From positions 444,718,687 through 444,782,686 of the forward strand of contig JAUMIR010000001.1 in assembly GCA_030847615.1 (NCBI GenBank): a DNA stretch of 64,000 nucleotides. The letters run 5' to 3'. Made by a program: the position numbers and the translations under genes. The notes under the pieces were generated by a model. That model ran no database searches. It saw only the letters and a list, made by a program, of their open reading frames with translations, and was not told where the DNA came from. Position 1 is the first letter of the stretch; every line of letters starts with the position of its first letter. Origin of the DNA: Gambelia wislizenii. Taxonomy: Eukaryota; Chordata; Lepidosauria; Squamata; Crotaphytidae. Shown piece after piece: positions 32,210 through 44,900 of the stretch.

Positions 32210-32766
32210 CCCTTCTCTCTCTCTCTGGCTTTTCTTCGCAAACGAAGATTCAGGAAGGACTCATCCCATGCTTTCTGCAAGCGCGCTGATGACTAAAAAG
32301 GCCAATCCGAGATAAACAAGTCCGGTTGCAGAAAGCACAGCAGAAGGTCTCCTTGGGTGATGTTTTTGGGTTGTGATTCTTTCTGCGTTGTCGTTTCTCT
32401 TCAAGACTTGTTCGGCGTGAGTTCTCAAATAAGGCTGCAGCATTGTGGATAGTGCGCCTCCATGCCTCCCGATGTGAGGCCAGGGCGGACCACTGTTGGT
32501 GATCAATTTGGCTAAGCCTGAGATGTTGTTTCAGGGAGTCTTTGTATCGCTTTTTTGGAGCGCCCCTCTTACGCTGACCCGTGGCGAGTTCACCGTAGAG
32601 TAGTATTTTTGGGAGGCGTTGGTCCTCCATCCTAGAAACGTGCCCTGCCCAGCGCAGCTGTGTTCTCAATATCATGGCCTCAATACTGGTGATCCCTGCT
32701 TGCTCAAGGACAGCAACATTCGTCACATAGTCAGTCCAGTGTATATTTAGGATTGTGCGCACAATC
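32210..32766 (-). mobile_element. LINE-V, 5'-truncated, with 9-bp target duplication
   Basis: The minus strand holds an open 170-codon frame (32762-32250), the C-terminus of LINE-V ORF2. Motifs are LRWAGHVSRMEDQRLPKIL, GQRKRGAPKKRYKDSLKQ and the terminal CAFCNRTCLSRIGLFSHQRA, a C-x2-C-x12-H-x3-C zinc-binding pattern. The repeat TAATGTTAT flanks it at 32201-32209 and 32767-32775. In element sense the 3' end is gccagagagagagagaaggg, a short GA-rich tail without poly-A. Confidence 0.9.
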
Positions 32767-32815
32767 TAATGTTATAGTAAAGTGCTCCAGTTTCACATAT
32801 ATTTGCATTTTCTCA

Positions 32816-33426
32816 GCAGTCAAGCCACATTATCTTCTCATTAAGAAGATGTGATGCTTCCAGAGTGGGTGTGATCACAATGCTGTGTGGAGTTTTGTTG
32901 AACAAAAATGATTGGAGCCTATATATCAGAATCAAACACCTCTTCTTTGAGGATTCTTCATTTTCATGACTTCAGGCCTTCATAGATCACATGCACAATG
33001 CAGGCTACAACTCTGACATAATCAGAAAGTGGGAGATGGCCTCCATGTAGAACAGATAAACTGAGTAAGCCAAGCTGAAGACCCCATGACAAGTCACATG
33101 CATGGTGCATGTATGCAAATAAATCAGAAGGTTTTTTTTTTTAATGAGCAATGATGTAGAAGATATTTAGGTACTCGTTTTACAGATATGGAAAACACTA
33201 CAGCTGAGACGCTAATAAGTGAAAGTTTGGCAGGAGTACCACTTCTTTCATTGAGTCCCCCATTGCAAGAGATTTAGCTTCATGATACATTCACACATCC
33301 TTTCATAGAATCTGGTGCACATACACAGGATACAAAGCAGAAGTGTATTTTGTGACTCACCACATGTGCTAATTTGTTGGTTGCAGCTGTGGGCAAAGCA
33401 AGGGTTGACACCATATTCCAGGTGCC
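32816..33426. other. No recognisable gene or repeat
   Basis: Nothing identified. The boundary with the CR1 5' UTR is uncertain by perhaps 100 bp. Confidence 0.4.
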
Positions 33427-33622
33427 AGGGCTGTTTCTCTTTCCCAGAAGAAAGAGTTGGCTGGCAGGGGGCAGAGCTCAGGAGTGAGTGAAGACTTCAC
33501 TCAGATCCTCTCCTGGCCTACACAAATTGATTCCACTATCCCACCAACAGTCAATTGGCTTTCATCATCATTCCTGCCAGGGAGAAGAAGGAGAGCAGCT
33601 TCTGGACAGCCACTTTGGGTAG

Positions 33623-33937
33623 GTGAGTTTGAATTTTTTTGAACTGTTGGGAGAGGCTGCTTGTTGTTGAGTGAGGTGGAGCTTCTGTGAATTTGACTTT
33701 TTTAAAAAAATTGTTGGGAGAGGCTGCTTGTTGCTGAGTGGGGTGGAGCTTCTGTGAGTTTGAATTTTTTAAAAAACTGGTTGGGAGAGGCTGCTTGTTG
33801 CTGAGTGGGGTGGAGCTTCTGTGAGTTTGATTTTTTTAAAAAACTGATGGGAGATGCTGCTTGTTGCTGAGTGGGGTGGAGCTTCTGTGAGTTTGAATTT
33901 TTTAAAAAACTGTTGGGAGAGGCTGCTTGTTGCTGAG
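33623..33937 (+). repeat. Tandem repeats in the CR1 5' UTR (5 units of 64-67 bp)
   Basis: Units start with GTGAGTTTGAATTTTTT at 33623, 33687, 33754, 33821 and 33887; the last is cut at 33937. Each contains ctgttgggagaggctgcttg and gagtggggtggagcttct. The position directly before ORF1 suggests monomers with promoter function, as in some other LINEs. That role is inference. Confidence 0.92.
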
Positions 33938-34039
33938 GCAAGCACCTAAAAGCGCACGAATTTCAGTGACCAAACAAAAGTATAGCATAGAGGTCTCAGC
34001 ATTAACTAAGAGTTCTTAGATTACCTAAAAGCTCTCACC

Positions 34040-35017
34040 ATGGATACTGAGGGGACTGCTGCAGTCACCTGCAACACTTGTGGGATGTTTGTCTTCTTGT
34101 CTACAGATGTGGGGAACTTCACATGCACCAAGTGCAAGTTGGTAGCCCTCTATGAGGAGAAAGTCCAGCAGCTGGAGACACGGGTAGATTCACTTCAAAA
34201 GATTTGTGAGCAAGAGATTTTCCTGGAGAGAACAGAACGAAAAGTTTTGGACAGGGACCGCACAGAGGAACTGGTTGGCGAGGAGAGGGTCACTTCACAG
34301 ACACAGGAAGTAGACAGCTGGAGGAATGTCACACACAGAACAAGAAAATTCAGGGATTCTTCGAGCAGATTGCAGCTACAGAATCGATTCGAAGCCCTCT
34401 CCCTTATCGAGGACAACGAGGAAGAACAGCATGGACAGACTTCAGGGGCAGAGCAGGGGACCCTGAGATGACCACCGCAAGGAACAGCAGCTGTGAAGCC
34501 TCGGGGGAGGCGTGTGGTGGTGGTGGGGGACTCCTTGCTGCGGGGTACAGAAGCAGTGGTATGTGGGCCTGACAAGATGACTCGGGAGGTGTGTTGTCTC
34601 CTTGGGGCAAAGATCCGTGATGTGATGGAGAGGCTGACAAGACTCGTCAAGCCTATGGATCATTACCCCTTCCTTTTGGTCCATGTGGGAACCAATGATA
34701 CTGCAATGCACAGCTTTCCAAAGAACAGAAGAGCTTATGAGGCTCTGGGAAGGAAGCTGAAAGAAATGGATGCACAGGTTGTCATCTCGTCTCTTCTGCC
34801 AGTTGAACGGCATGGTCCAGGAAGGGAGAGGAAAATAGCCGATGTAAACAACTGGCTCCGTAGATGGTGTCGCCGAGAACTATTTGGATTCTTGGATCAT
34901 GGGCTGTGCTTCCATGAGGGGGGACTTCTGGCAAGAGATGGGGTACATCTCATGACAGTTGGCAGAAACATTTTTGCCTATAGTCTCAAGAATTTGATCA
35001 GGAGGGCTTTAAACTGA
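34040..35017 (+). pseudogene. CR1 ORF1 (zinc-knuckle/esterase protein), one in-frame stop
   Basis: The ATG sits in a good context (caccATGg). The frame runs 326 codons to TGA at 35015-35017 with a single in-frame TGA at 34469-34471, most simply a CGA-to-TGA change. The N-terminus has paired cysteines (CNTCGMF...CTKCK), followed by a heptad-rich stretch (EEKVQQLETRVDSLQKI). After the stop lies an SGNH-esterase-like domain: VVVVGDSLLRG (nucleophile Ser), LLVHVGTNDT and DGVHL (catalytic Asp/His). CR1 ORF1 proteins of this type bind RNA and carry an esterase of unknown role. Otherwise intact. Confidence 0.92.
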
Positions 35018-35022
35018 GTCAT

Positions 35023-37941
35023 ATGGGGGAGAGAGACAGTATTCTGGAAGGTAAAAGGGCTGGAGAAAATAGTCAAACTGTCATAGAGGGAACAAGGCAA
35101 ACAGGGCAAGGTCCCAACAGTGGGAGGCAAAAAAACTTGCACAGGCAGCAAGTAAAGGGAACACATGGTCTTAGATATCTCTACACTCATGCACAGAGCA
35201 TGGGAAATAAGCAAGATGAACTCGAACTTCTAGCACTACAAAACAAATATGATATAATAGGGATTACTGAAACCTGGTGGGATGAGTTGCATGATTGGAA
35301 TGTAGGATTAGAGGGGTATAACCTTTATAAGAGAAACAGGCCAAACAGGAAAGGAGGAGGAATAGCATTATATGTCAGGGATATTTATACCACTGAAGAG
35401 ATCCATGACATCAATACTGAAAGCCAGGTGGAGAGCATCTGGATAAAAATTAAAGGGGAGGGAAACAGCACAGATGTTATTATGGGACTCTACTACAGAA
35501 CCCCAAGTCAGACGGAGGAATTGGATGATGCCTTTCTAGAACAGATGACCACACACGCAGAAAGAAGAGATGTAGTAGTGATGGGTGACTTCAACTATCC
35601 TGATATTTGCTGGAAATCTAACTCAACCAAAACTTCAAGGTCTAGCAAATTCCTTACTTGCCTGGAAGACAATTTCATGGTCCAAAAGGTGGAAGAGGCA
35701 ACAAGGGGGTCAGCTATTTTAGATCTGATCCTAACCAACAGGATGAGCTGGTTAATGGGGTGCAAGTGGTGGAATCCTTAGGTGAGAGTGATCATGTTCT
35801 CCTGGAGTTTGTTATACAATGGAAAGGAGAAGCCAGGCATAGTCAGACACGCATTCTTGACTTTAGGAGAGCTGATTTCAATAAACTCAGGTAAATACTG
35901 GGGGTGATCCCATGGTCAGGAATACTAAAAGAGAAGAGACCTCAAGACGGATGGAACTTTCTCAAAAGGGAGATACTGAAGGCACAATTTCAAACAGTAC
36001 CATTGAGGAAGAAAAATGGGAGGTGTCTCAAAAAACCAGGATGGATGACTAAAGAACTTTCAATGTTGCTAAGTTTTAAATGGAACATGTATAGGAAATG
36101 GAAAAGGGGGGAAATCACCAAAGAAGAATTCAAACAGATAGCAAACATGTGTAGGAGTAAAGTCAGAAAAGCTAAAGTGCAGAATGAGCTCAGGCTTGCT
36201 AGAGAGGTTAAGAACAATAAAAAGGGTTTTTTTGGGTATGTCTGCAGCAAAAAGAGGAAGAAGGAAATGGTAGGGCCACTATGCGGAGAAGATGGCAAAA
36301 TGCTAACAGGGGGCAGAGAAAAAGGCAGAATTACTCAACACCTTCTTTGCCTCAGTGTTTTCAGAAAAGGAAAAGGGGGACCAACCTGAGGATAAAGGAA
36401 CAGAGGACACAATAGGGGAAATCCAGCACAGAATAAGCAAAGAGGTAGTACAGGAATACCTTCTTAATCTAAATGAATTTAAATCTCCAGGACCAGATGA
36501 ACTACATCCAAGAGTATTAAAAGAGCTGGCAAATATACCAGTAATCTCAGAGCCATTGGCAATAATCTTTGAGAACTCTTGGAGAACAGGAGAAGTCCCA
36601 GCAGACTGGAGGAGGGCAAATGTTGTCCCCATTTTCAAAAAGGGGAAAAAGGAGGATCCCAGCAATTATCGTCCAGTTAGTCTGACATCAATACCAGGGA
36701 ATATTCTAGAGCAGATCATTAAACAGAGAGTCTGTGAACATTTAGAAGGCAATGCCATAATCACAAAAAGTCAACATGGGTTTCAGAGAAACAAGTCATG
36801 CCAGACTAATCTGATCTCTTTTTTGGATAAAATTACCAGCTTGGTAGATGAAGGGAACGCTGTGGATATCGCATACCTTGATTTCAGTAAGGACTTTGAC
36901 AAGGTTCCCCATGACATTCTTGCAAACAAGCTTGTAAAATGTGGTCTAGACAAGTTAACTGTTCAATGGATTTGTAATTGGTTGACTGGTCGAACCCAAA
37001 GGGTGCTCTTCAGTGGCTCCTCTTCGTCTTGGAAAGATGTGACCAGTGGGGTGCCACAGGGTTCTGTCCTGGGCCCAGTGCTATTCAACATCTTTATCAA
37101 TGACTTGGAGGACGGAATTAGGGGCATACTTACCAAATTTGCAGATGACACCAAATTAGGAGGAGTAGCTAATACCCTAGAGGACAGGATCAAAATTCAA
37201 AATGACCTGGATATACTGGAGAGTTGGGCCAAAGCTAACAAAATGAAATTCAATACGGAGAAATGTAAGGTACTGCACTTAGGGCGGAAAAACGAAATGC
37301 ATAGATATAGGATGGGGGAGACCTGGCTGAATGAGACTACATGCGAAAGGGATCTAGGAGTCCTAGTAGACCACAAGTTGAACATGAGTCAACAATGTGA
37401 TGCGGCAGCTAAAAAGGCCAATACGATTTTGGGCTGCCTCAATAGAAGTATAGTGTCTAGATCAAGGGAAGTAATAGTGCTGCTCTATTCTGCCTTGGTC
37501 AGACCTCACCTGGAATACTGTGTGCAGTTCTGGGCACCACAATTCAAAAAGGATATTGACAAATTGGAGCGTGTCCAGAGAAGGGCGAGTAAAATGATGA
37601 AAAGTCTGGAAATGATGCCTTATGAGGAGAGACTTAGGGAGCTGGGTATGTTTAGCCTGGAAAAAAGACAGTTAAGGGGCGATATGATAGCCCTGTTTAA
37701 GTATTTGAAGGGATGTCACGCTGAGGATGGAGCAAGCTTGTTTTCTGCTGCTCCAGAGACTGGAACATGGAGCAATGGATGCAAGCTCCAGGAACAGAGA
37801 TTCCACCTCAACATTAGGAGGAACTTTCTGACAGTAAGAGCTGTTCAGCAGTGGAACACACTCCCTTGGAGCGTGGTGGGGTCTCCTTCCTTGGAGGTCT
37901 TCAAACAGAGGCTGGATGGCCATCTGTCAGGGATGCTTTGA
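35023..37941 (+). pseudogene. CR1 ORF2 (endonuclease-reverse transcriptase), copy 2, two frameshifts and one stop
   Basis: The ATG at 35023 lies five bases after ORF1. The endonuclease is open to about 35741 ([28 protein letters not shown]), where one base missing versus copy 1 shifts the frame. TAA at 35892-35894 (GGA in copy 1) interrupts the linker, and one extra base in an A-run near 36321 shifts it back. From 36355 to 37941 the RT is open for 528 codons: NYRPVSLTSIPGN, AYLDFSKDFDKVPHD (usual Ala after SK is Asp here), GVPQGSVLGPVLF, FADDTKLGG and the C-terminal LVRPHLEYCVQFWAPQF. As assembled it cannot make a full ORF2 protein. Confidence 0.95.
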
Positions 37942-38033
37942 TTGTAATTTCCTGCGTGGCAGGGGGGGTTGGACTGGATGGCCCTCATGGTCCCTTCCAA
38001 CTCTGCAATTCTATGATTCTATGATTCTATGAT

Positions 38034-38939
38034 CATCCCTACACATTATCCCTTAGTATTCTGTTTTTTGTATAAATTATTCTTTGTTACTGGTATCATA
38101 CTGCTAATACTGATCATTTTGGTTTTTGCATGGGAGCTGGGTCCACTTTGGGGGCAGATGGGGCCCATCATACCTAGTATGGGGGATCCCTTTAAGGGAC
38201 CTTGGAGGTGATGGCAACCAGGTCATGCTCAGTTTGGCAGCAGATGGCCTCATTCCTAAATGGCAGGAGAACCACATAGTTATCTGTCATTCCAGCACCA
38301 CCCAGCTGGTGAGTTGGGAGGATGGGTTTCCACTGGCCAGCAGATGTATCTACCAATGAATGGGTTACCCTCAGCTGGCAGCCAGGTCAACCAATGCCTG
38401 AATCACAGTAGACATGTTGTGAGCTAACTCTATTAAGCTGTAACCAATAAAGTTGTGGCAATTTCTATTCCAGCAAAATGTAGTCTTTATTCATTCTTGC
38501 TGAACATGAAGCCCCACACTTGCTGCTAGGGTCATAATTCTCAGTCGTGCAGTATTTCTTCTCCCTACAATACACCCGGTTAATGGAAGGAAGGTAGCCA
38601 ATCCAACTAAGCCTGAGACTCCTAGCCTCAATCCAGAGTTGCTCAGACTGTACCTTCTTGGCCACATCCACTAATGGGGCCAGTCAATAGTCTGGCTCAA
38701 GTCACGGACTTGAGACTGAAGAGTCAATAAATCGCTTCATCAACACTCATGCATGGATGGGTAAGCAAGGAAACTGCTGAGGATAAGCCAGGAACAAAAG
38801 GAGGGGAGAGGAGGTATGGCTTGGCTTGTAATTCTCCACTTGCTTCTCTCTTAAGGTTGGGAAAAAGAGGAAGGATGTTGGTTCTGCCTGCCCCCAAGCT
38901 CTAGAACATGTGATCTGGCCTCTTCATCTCTCATATCCC
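38034..38939. other. No recognisable gene; polyadenylation-like signal
   Basis: An AATAAA with gttgtggcaatttc lies at about 38446, but no LTR or gene structure could be tied to it. Nothing else identified. Confidence 0.4.
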
Positions 38940-38942
38940 TTA

Positions 38943-39235
38943 GGAGAATATCAGATGCAGCCAATGTGGCACGATAACTACTTGCGGAATGCAAAAGGAC
39001 GCCAATATCAGATGACATCATCCTTTTGCATTCCACTGGTGTTATTGATGGCTGAAGCTGTCAATAGATCCCCCATTGTGATTTGGTGATGGCATGTGAA
39101 ACCTCAGGCCACACGTCTGGGTGAGATTGGGACATCCAGGTAAGTTTTGCTCTTTTTATGACCTCCCTGGGTTACTTGGGACTTTTAAAGTATGTCTAAG
39201 TGCTTGGTGTAACTTTTTAGACTTTAGACAAACCT
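38943..39235 (+). mobile_element. Harbinger-like family A element, copy A6, 3'-truncated
   Basis: It begins GGAGAATATCAGATGCAG after TTA (38940-38942), then gatgacatcatccttttgc, ctgtcaatagatccccc, gagattgggacatccaggt, ctttttatgacctccctg and gggttacttgggacttt. The 3' terminal repeat is not found. Confidence 0.75.
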
Positions 39236-41260
39236 TACCATCTTTAACAATGTCCCTTGAATTTTTGTGCCCTATTGGCTATATGCTGTCTATAAGATCG
39301 ATCATATTTGGCCTCTATTCAGATTCTGATACATTGCCCAGCATCTCCCACCCTATTAATAAAACACCTGAACCCTGAAATATGCCTTCCAAAATTTGAG
39401 TTCGCTCCTGTTAGACACAGCAGGCTCTCTCAGCAGCCAGTGAGCTGCCTACAAAACTGTGCATCACTATCAGTTGGGATAAAAATGCTGCAGATTTGCT
39501 GAGAAAAAAAAAGAGAGACTCAAAGGATTTAAAAAGTAAGAAGGAAATGGGAAGATCTTTAGGTGAATCTTGCACAATATAATTTTTAGAAACAATAGAT
39601 GGTTCAGAGTGAGGCTGCCTGAGCAGCGATGAAAAATATCCATAAGCAGTAAGAGTTAGATTAAATGCACTAGGAGAGCAGACTCAGAGTGAAAGGTATA
39701 CAGCAGATCTCCATCATTTATCCCACAAACAGAATTCTAAATAACTAATTCTTTCATTGCAATTATAAATTCTAGGACTATAATTTTATCCTCCTCCCTT
39801 GCATGAAAGTTACACAAACACCAATGCTTATACAAAGGCATATCTACACCTATACTGAAGTCTACAAAATAATAAGCCATTCTGCACCAAATGCATATTA
39901 TTCAGCCTTTGGCGGGGTGTGGGGTTAGTTGACCAATTAAAATCCTCATTCCAAGTTTTTGGAGGAAAACATGCAAGATTGCTTATACTAAGTTCTCAAT
40001 TCCTGTTCATTTTTGGAGTGTCCTCTTACATAACCAAATCCCAGACCAATGTTAACTATCTGTACATAAGCTATTCAATGCACACAATATCACCCATTGA
40101 CAAGTAGTTATTCAGAATTTCACTGTATTCAGAGATAATACTCAACTCCCCTTTGCTTTCTGATTGTACCCACAGCTTTGCATTGCACTGAAATTGCTGT
40201 TATTCCTGAGAAAAGCAGTGTTTCACTGAATCCACTTTTGCTATGTTCCCTGGATCAATAAACCATCAATAAGCCTGAGCTATCTCACTGAAGATATTCT
40301 TGTTCATCTCATTTAGAAAGTCTCTTTCTTCCATATTACCATCTTTCCTTCTCAGCATGTCACACATCTCCATCTTTTACTTTGTTTTTTTCCTTCTTAG
40401 AAATCTGCAAAGTAGGTCACTATTCCCTCTTGCCCTCTCATTTATTCTTCTTTTGCTAATCTGCATCCATTTCCCCTCCTTTCTCCCGTGTTCAGTTTAC
40501 TTCACCTTTTTGTTTGAATGTATGAGCTATTCATTTCACAGACAACCTCAATAAAGAAAGTATATTTAGGTAGAAAGGAATAGCACAGTCCCTCTATTTC
40601 TCCATTGCAAATGGAATTTATTTTGTCCACTCTCATTCTTAAAAGCATCCAGGCTTCAAATGAGGCATATAGGCACTGAGAGAATTAATATTAATACGGA
40701 CACTAAAATGCTGATGAGGAACATTGTCATTGAGCAAAATAACCAAGCCCTCATCTTCCTTTTTGATAACTGGTTGTGAAGAGTATCAACTATGGTAACA
40801 AAATATCTCAAATTGTGCTTTTTGTGTCACATTTTAGATCTAAAATGCATGTTTTGTTTTAGCAACATTTACTCTGAAGTGGATACATTTGGTCCCAAGA
40901 TTTCTGAGTCATCCTTTACTCCCCTAAGCAGCAAAGCAGCTGGTGGACTTGCCCCCATTGGCATATCCAAGCTATGACTTGCTTCCTTTGGCATATCCAT
41001 GCTATGATGGTCTCATCCAGCTGAGAATTTTTTAAATAAGAACTTTCCAAAGTTTACAAAGGTCTTCATAAATCTGAAAGAAAGCATTTGAGATTAACAT
41101 TTAGGCAATCTAGATAGAAGGCTTTAGCTCCAAAAAGTCTGCCTAAGAGTCCCTATGTGTTGTGTTGTTGAATTAGGCTTGTCATCTCTTTTTGTCCAAA
41201 AATTTTCCCATTTTTTTCGACCAGGTAGATACAACATAGTCCACTCCATTCTTGGAATTT
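39236..41260. other. No recognisable gene or repeat
   Basis: About 2 kb of AT-rich DNA without family similarity. Open frames such as 40300-40554 are T-rich chance frames. Confidence 0.5.
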
Positions 41261-41495
41261 GTTGCTGTTGTTATGCGCCTTCAAGTGGACTTCATCCTAT
41301 CAAGTCCAATCCTATCCTGGGGTTTTCTTGGAAAGATTTATTTAGAGAATGTTTGCCCTTGACTTCCTCTGAGGCTGAGAGTGTGTGATTTGCCCAAGGT
41401 CACACAATGTATTTCCGTAGCTGATCAGGGATTTGAACCCTGGTCTCAGAGTCCTAGTCGAACACTCAAACCACTACACCACACACACAGGTTCA
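41261..41495 (-). mobile_element. tRNA-derived, L2-tailed SINE, nearly complete
   Basis: Minus-strand copy from tail (inverse of atgcgccttcaagtgg) through body (ggggttttcttggaaaga, gctgagagtgtgtgatttgc, ccaaggtcacacaatg) to tRNA head (gggatttgaaccctggtctc, aaccactacaccac). Confidence 0.88.
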
Positions 41496-41941
41496 TGCTT
41501 GCAATAGTTGTATCAATTAAATGTGGCAACGACAATGAGGAGAATTTTGTTTAGCTCATTTTTTAAAATAAGTATTCCCACAAGTTTGCAAATTTCTTCC
41601 TTAACCCAAAAGGAGAAAACCTGGGATCTTAAAACAATTTGAATATAATGAAAGTAATATCAGGAGGTGATGGGAATGCCGATGGCACACCTGAGGTAAC
41701 ATTCAGCAGATACTCAGCAACAAGGCCATGGCAGGGTCAATCAGGGCCAAATTTTCAATGGTTCACTTGGTGCAATTGCTCCATGCCCCCCACTACATAG
41801 GGACCCTTTTTTGGCAATTCCAGATCTCTTCAATGTCCCTGGATCCCCCAGAAAAAATAGTTAGAATGTAGATGTGAAATTCCCCTAAATTGCTCCAAAT
41901 GTCTCAAAATTCCTTCAAATGTGGTAATATGCCCTTTAATA
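41496..41941. other. No recognisable gene or repeat
   Basis: Nothing identified up to the target duplication at 41942. Confidence 0.4.
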
Positions 41942-41991
41942 CCTTGGTACCTTCTCTGGCTTTTCTTCGCAAAAGAAGATTCAGGAAGGAC

Positions 41992-44900
41992 TCATCCCGC
42001 GCTTTCTGCAAGCGCGATGATGTCTAAAAAGACCAATCCGAGATAAACAAGTCCGGTTGCAAAAAGCACAGCAGAAGATCTCCTTGGGTGACGTTTTTGG
42101 TTGTGATTCTTTCTGCATTGCCGTTTCTCTTCAAGACTTGTTCGGCGTGAGTTCTCAAATAAGGCTGCAGTACGGTGGATAGTGTGTCTCCATGCCTCCC
42201 GATGTGAGGCCAGGGCGGACCACTGTTGGTGATCAATTTGGCCGAGCCTGAGATGTTGTTTCAGGGAGTCCTTGTACCGCTTTTTTGGAGTGCCCCTCTT
42301 ATGCTGACCCATGGCGAGTTCACCATAGAGTAGTATTTTTGGGAGGCGATGGTCCTCCATCCTAGAAATGTGCCCTGCCCAGCACAGCTGTGTTCTCAAT
42401 ATCATGGCCTCAATGCTGGTGATCCCTGCTTGCTCAAGGACAGCAACATTCATCACATAGTCAGTCCAGTGTATATTTAGGATTGTGCGTAGACAGCGCT
42501 GATGAAAGCGCTTGAGGAGTCGTAGGTGGTGGCGATAGGTGACCCATGTTTCAGATCCATAAAGGAGGATAGACAGTACAATGGCTCTATACACACTGAT
42601 TTTTGTGCTTTGCCTCAGGTGTTTATTGCTCCAGACTCTTGTGAAGTCTTCCAAATGCACTATATGCCTTTGCTAATCTGTGATCGATCTCTTTGTCAAT
42701 CTTGGCATCTGAGGAGATGATGCTTCCCAGGTAGGTGAACTGCTGAACGGACTTAAGCACAGATTTGCTGACGGCAATGTGGGGATGGTGGTGTTCGTCC
42801 TGTGGTGCAGGCTGGTAAAGAACTTCTGTTTTCTTCAGGTTGACTTCTAGCCCAAACAGCTCTGCAGCTGTTGCAAAGCAGGACGTTAGGTGCTGCAGAG
42901 CTGCTTCTCTGTGGGCAATAAGGGCAGCATCATCGGCGAAGAGCAGCTCACGGACTAGATAGTTTAGAGTCTTAGTGTGAGCCCTCAGACGGCTTAAGTT
43001 AAACAAGCTATCATCAGTACGGTAACGTATATAGATGCCGTCGTCTTCTTCAAGCTCTGCCACAGCCCTTTGGAGCATCATGCTCAAGAAGATTGTAAAT
43101 AAAGTTGGTGCAAGAACACAACCTTGCTTCACTCCATTAGTTATTTAAAAGGGCTCTGAAAGAGCATCGCCATATCTGACTTGACCACGCTGTCCCTCGT
43201 GTAGCAAGATAATCATTTTAAGGAATTTGGGGGGACATCCAGTCTTTCCAGGATCTGCCACAGACCTTTTCTACTTACAGTGTCGAAGGCTGTGGTGAGG
43301 TTGACAAATGTTACATAGAGTCCCTTGTTCTGCTCCCTACATTTTTCTTGCAGTTGTCTAAGGGCAAATACCATGTGTGTAGTACTCCTATTGGCTCTGA
43401 AGCCACATTGGCTTTCAGGGAGTTCTTCTGCAATAGCAGGAACTAATCTGTTCAGGAGTATCCTTGCAAGGATTTTTCCAGCAATAGAGAGCAGTGTTAT
43501 GCCTCGATAGTTTGAGCAGTCGGATTTTGCTCCTTTTTTCTTGTACAGGGTGATGATGACTGCATCTCGGAGGTCTGATGGCAGTTCCCCTTTTTCCCAG
43601 CAATTCACAAGGAATTCGTGGAATTTATTGTGGAGTGCATGACCTCCGTGTTTCCAAACTTCAGGTGGGATTCCATCAATCCCAGCTGCCTTGCTGTTTT
43701 TCATCTGCTGTATGGCCTTAAGGCTCTCTTCCAAAGTGGAGGTATGTCCAATTCATTTTTCATCGGTTTTTGTATCATATGTTGGATAGCTGAGCCTTGG
43801 ACTACTCGGTTGGCGCTAAAGAGACTTTGAAAATGTTCAGCCCATCGATTCAGGATGGAGGCTTTATCAGTAATTAATGTTTGACCATCTGTACTGTATA
43901 AGGAGCTTTGGACCTGATAAGTAGGTCAAAACACTGCTTTAAGAGCTTCATAAAATCCTCTATGATCACCCAGATCTGCACAGCATTGTGTCTTTTCTGC
44001 TATATTGATCCACCACTTGTTCTGCATGTCTCGGAGTTTTCGTTGACGTTTACTACATGTGAGGTGGAAAGCTGCTTTTCTTACATGGCAGGTTGGCTGG
44101 GCGAGGTATGCCTGGTGAGCAGTTCTCTTCTTTGCCAACAGCTCCTGGATCTCTTGGTTGTTTTCATCAAACCAGTCTTGATTTTTCTTGTGGGAGAACC
44201 CGAGAGATTCTTCTGCAGACTGGAGGATACTGTTTTTGATATGTTGCCAAAGCACTGTAGGAGAAGGATCTGTAGGATGGTCTTCAAGTTTTGTTTGTAG
44301 ATTTGCCTGGAAGTTGTCTCTCATAGTAGCTTGTTGAAGATTGTTGACTTGGAGTCTCTTCTTTAAGATGCCACCCCTCTTAGGTTTGAACTTATGATGA
44401 AGGTTTAGTTTACATCTGATGAGGCGATGATCTGTTTGGCATTCTGCACTGGGCATCACTCGGGTATGATGGACATCACGAATGTCTCTCTGACGGACTA
44501 GAAAATAGTCAATGAGGTCCCAATGTTTGGATCAGGGGTGCATCCAGGTTGTCTTCAAGCTATCTTTCTGCTGAAAGATTGTGTTTGTAATAGTCAGCTG
44601 TTGTTCTGCACAGAACTCTAGCAGGAGGCATCCGTTATCATTGCAATTTCCAATACCATGCTTGCCTAAGACACCTTTCCAAGCTTCGGAGTTCTTTCCT
44701 ACTCTGGCATTGAAGTCACCAAGGATAATAATTTTATGTTCTACAGGGACTTTTTGTATGAGTTGGCATAGGTCTGTGTAGAATTTGTCTTTCTCTACAG
44801 GGTCGGCTTGCATAGTTGGGGCATATATACTAAAGAGAACAACATGTGGGAGGCGTAAAGAAATAATGCGATTGGAGTGTCCTGTTGGCAAGGTTTCGAG

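Larger units (their letters stand above)
31889..32815. mobile_element. MITE of the 'GGCTGCATCYRCACTG' family, split by CR1 and LINE-V
   Basis: The pieces 31889-31957 (tgatgtcactttaactgtca, ctttgtagttt), 32151-32209 (gactacaaatcccaggaatc, ggagccatggtg) and 32776-32815 (agtaaagtgctccagtttc) reconstruct one palindromic MITE after removal of a reversed CR1 tail and a reversed LINE-V. Confidence 0.7.
33427..38033 (+). mobile_element. CR1 LINE, near full-length copy 2
   Basis: About 4.6 kb with all parts in order: a 5' UTR with tandem repeats, ORF1 (34040-35017), ORF2 (35023-37941), a short 3' UTR (tgattgtaatttcctgcgtg, ggttggactggatggccc) and a terminal octamer run ending at 38033. It matches copy 1 closely where they overlap. 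The 5' boundary is estimated from where CR1-leader-like GC-richer sequence begins; no target duplication was seen. Confidence 0.93.

Noticed and set aside
33623..33937. CRISPR-like regular repeat array
   Set aside because: Units are contiguous with no unique spacers, lie in a CR1 5' UTR, and the genome is a vertebrate.
38420..38480. AATAAA at about 38446 as the end of a host gene or an LTR
   Set aside because: No upstream exon, LTR ends or target duplication could be paired with it.
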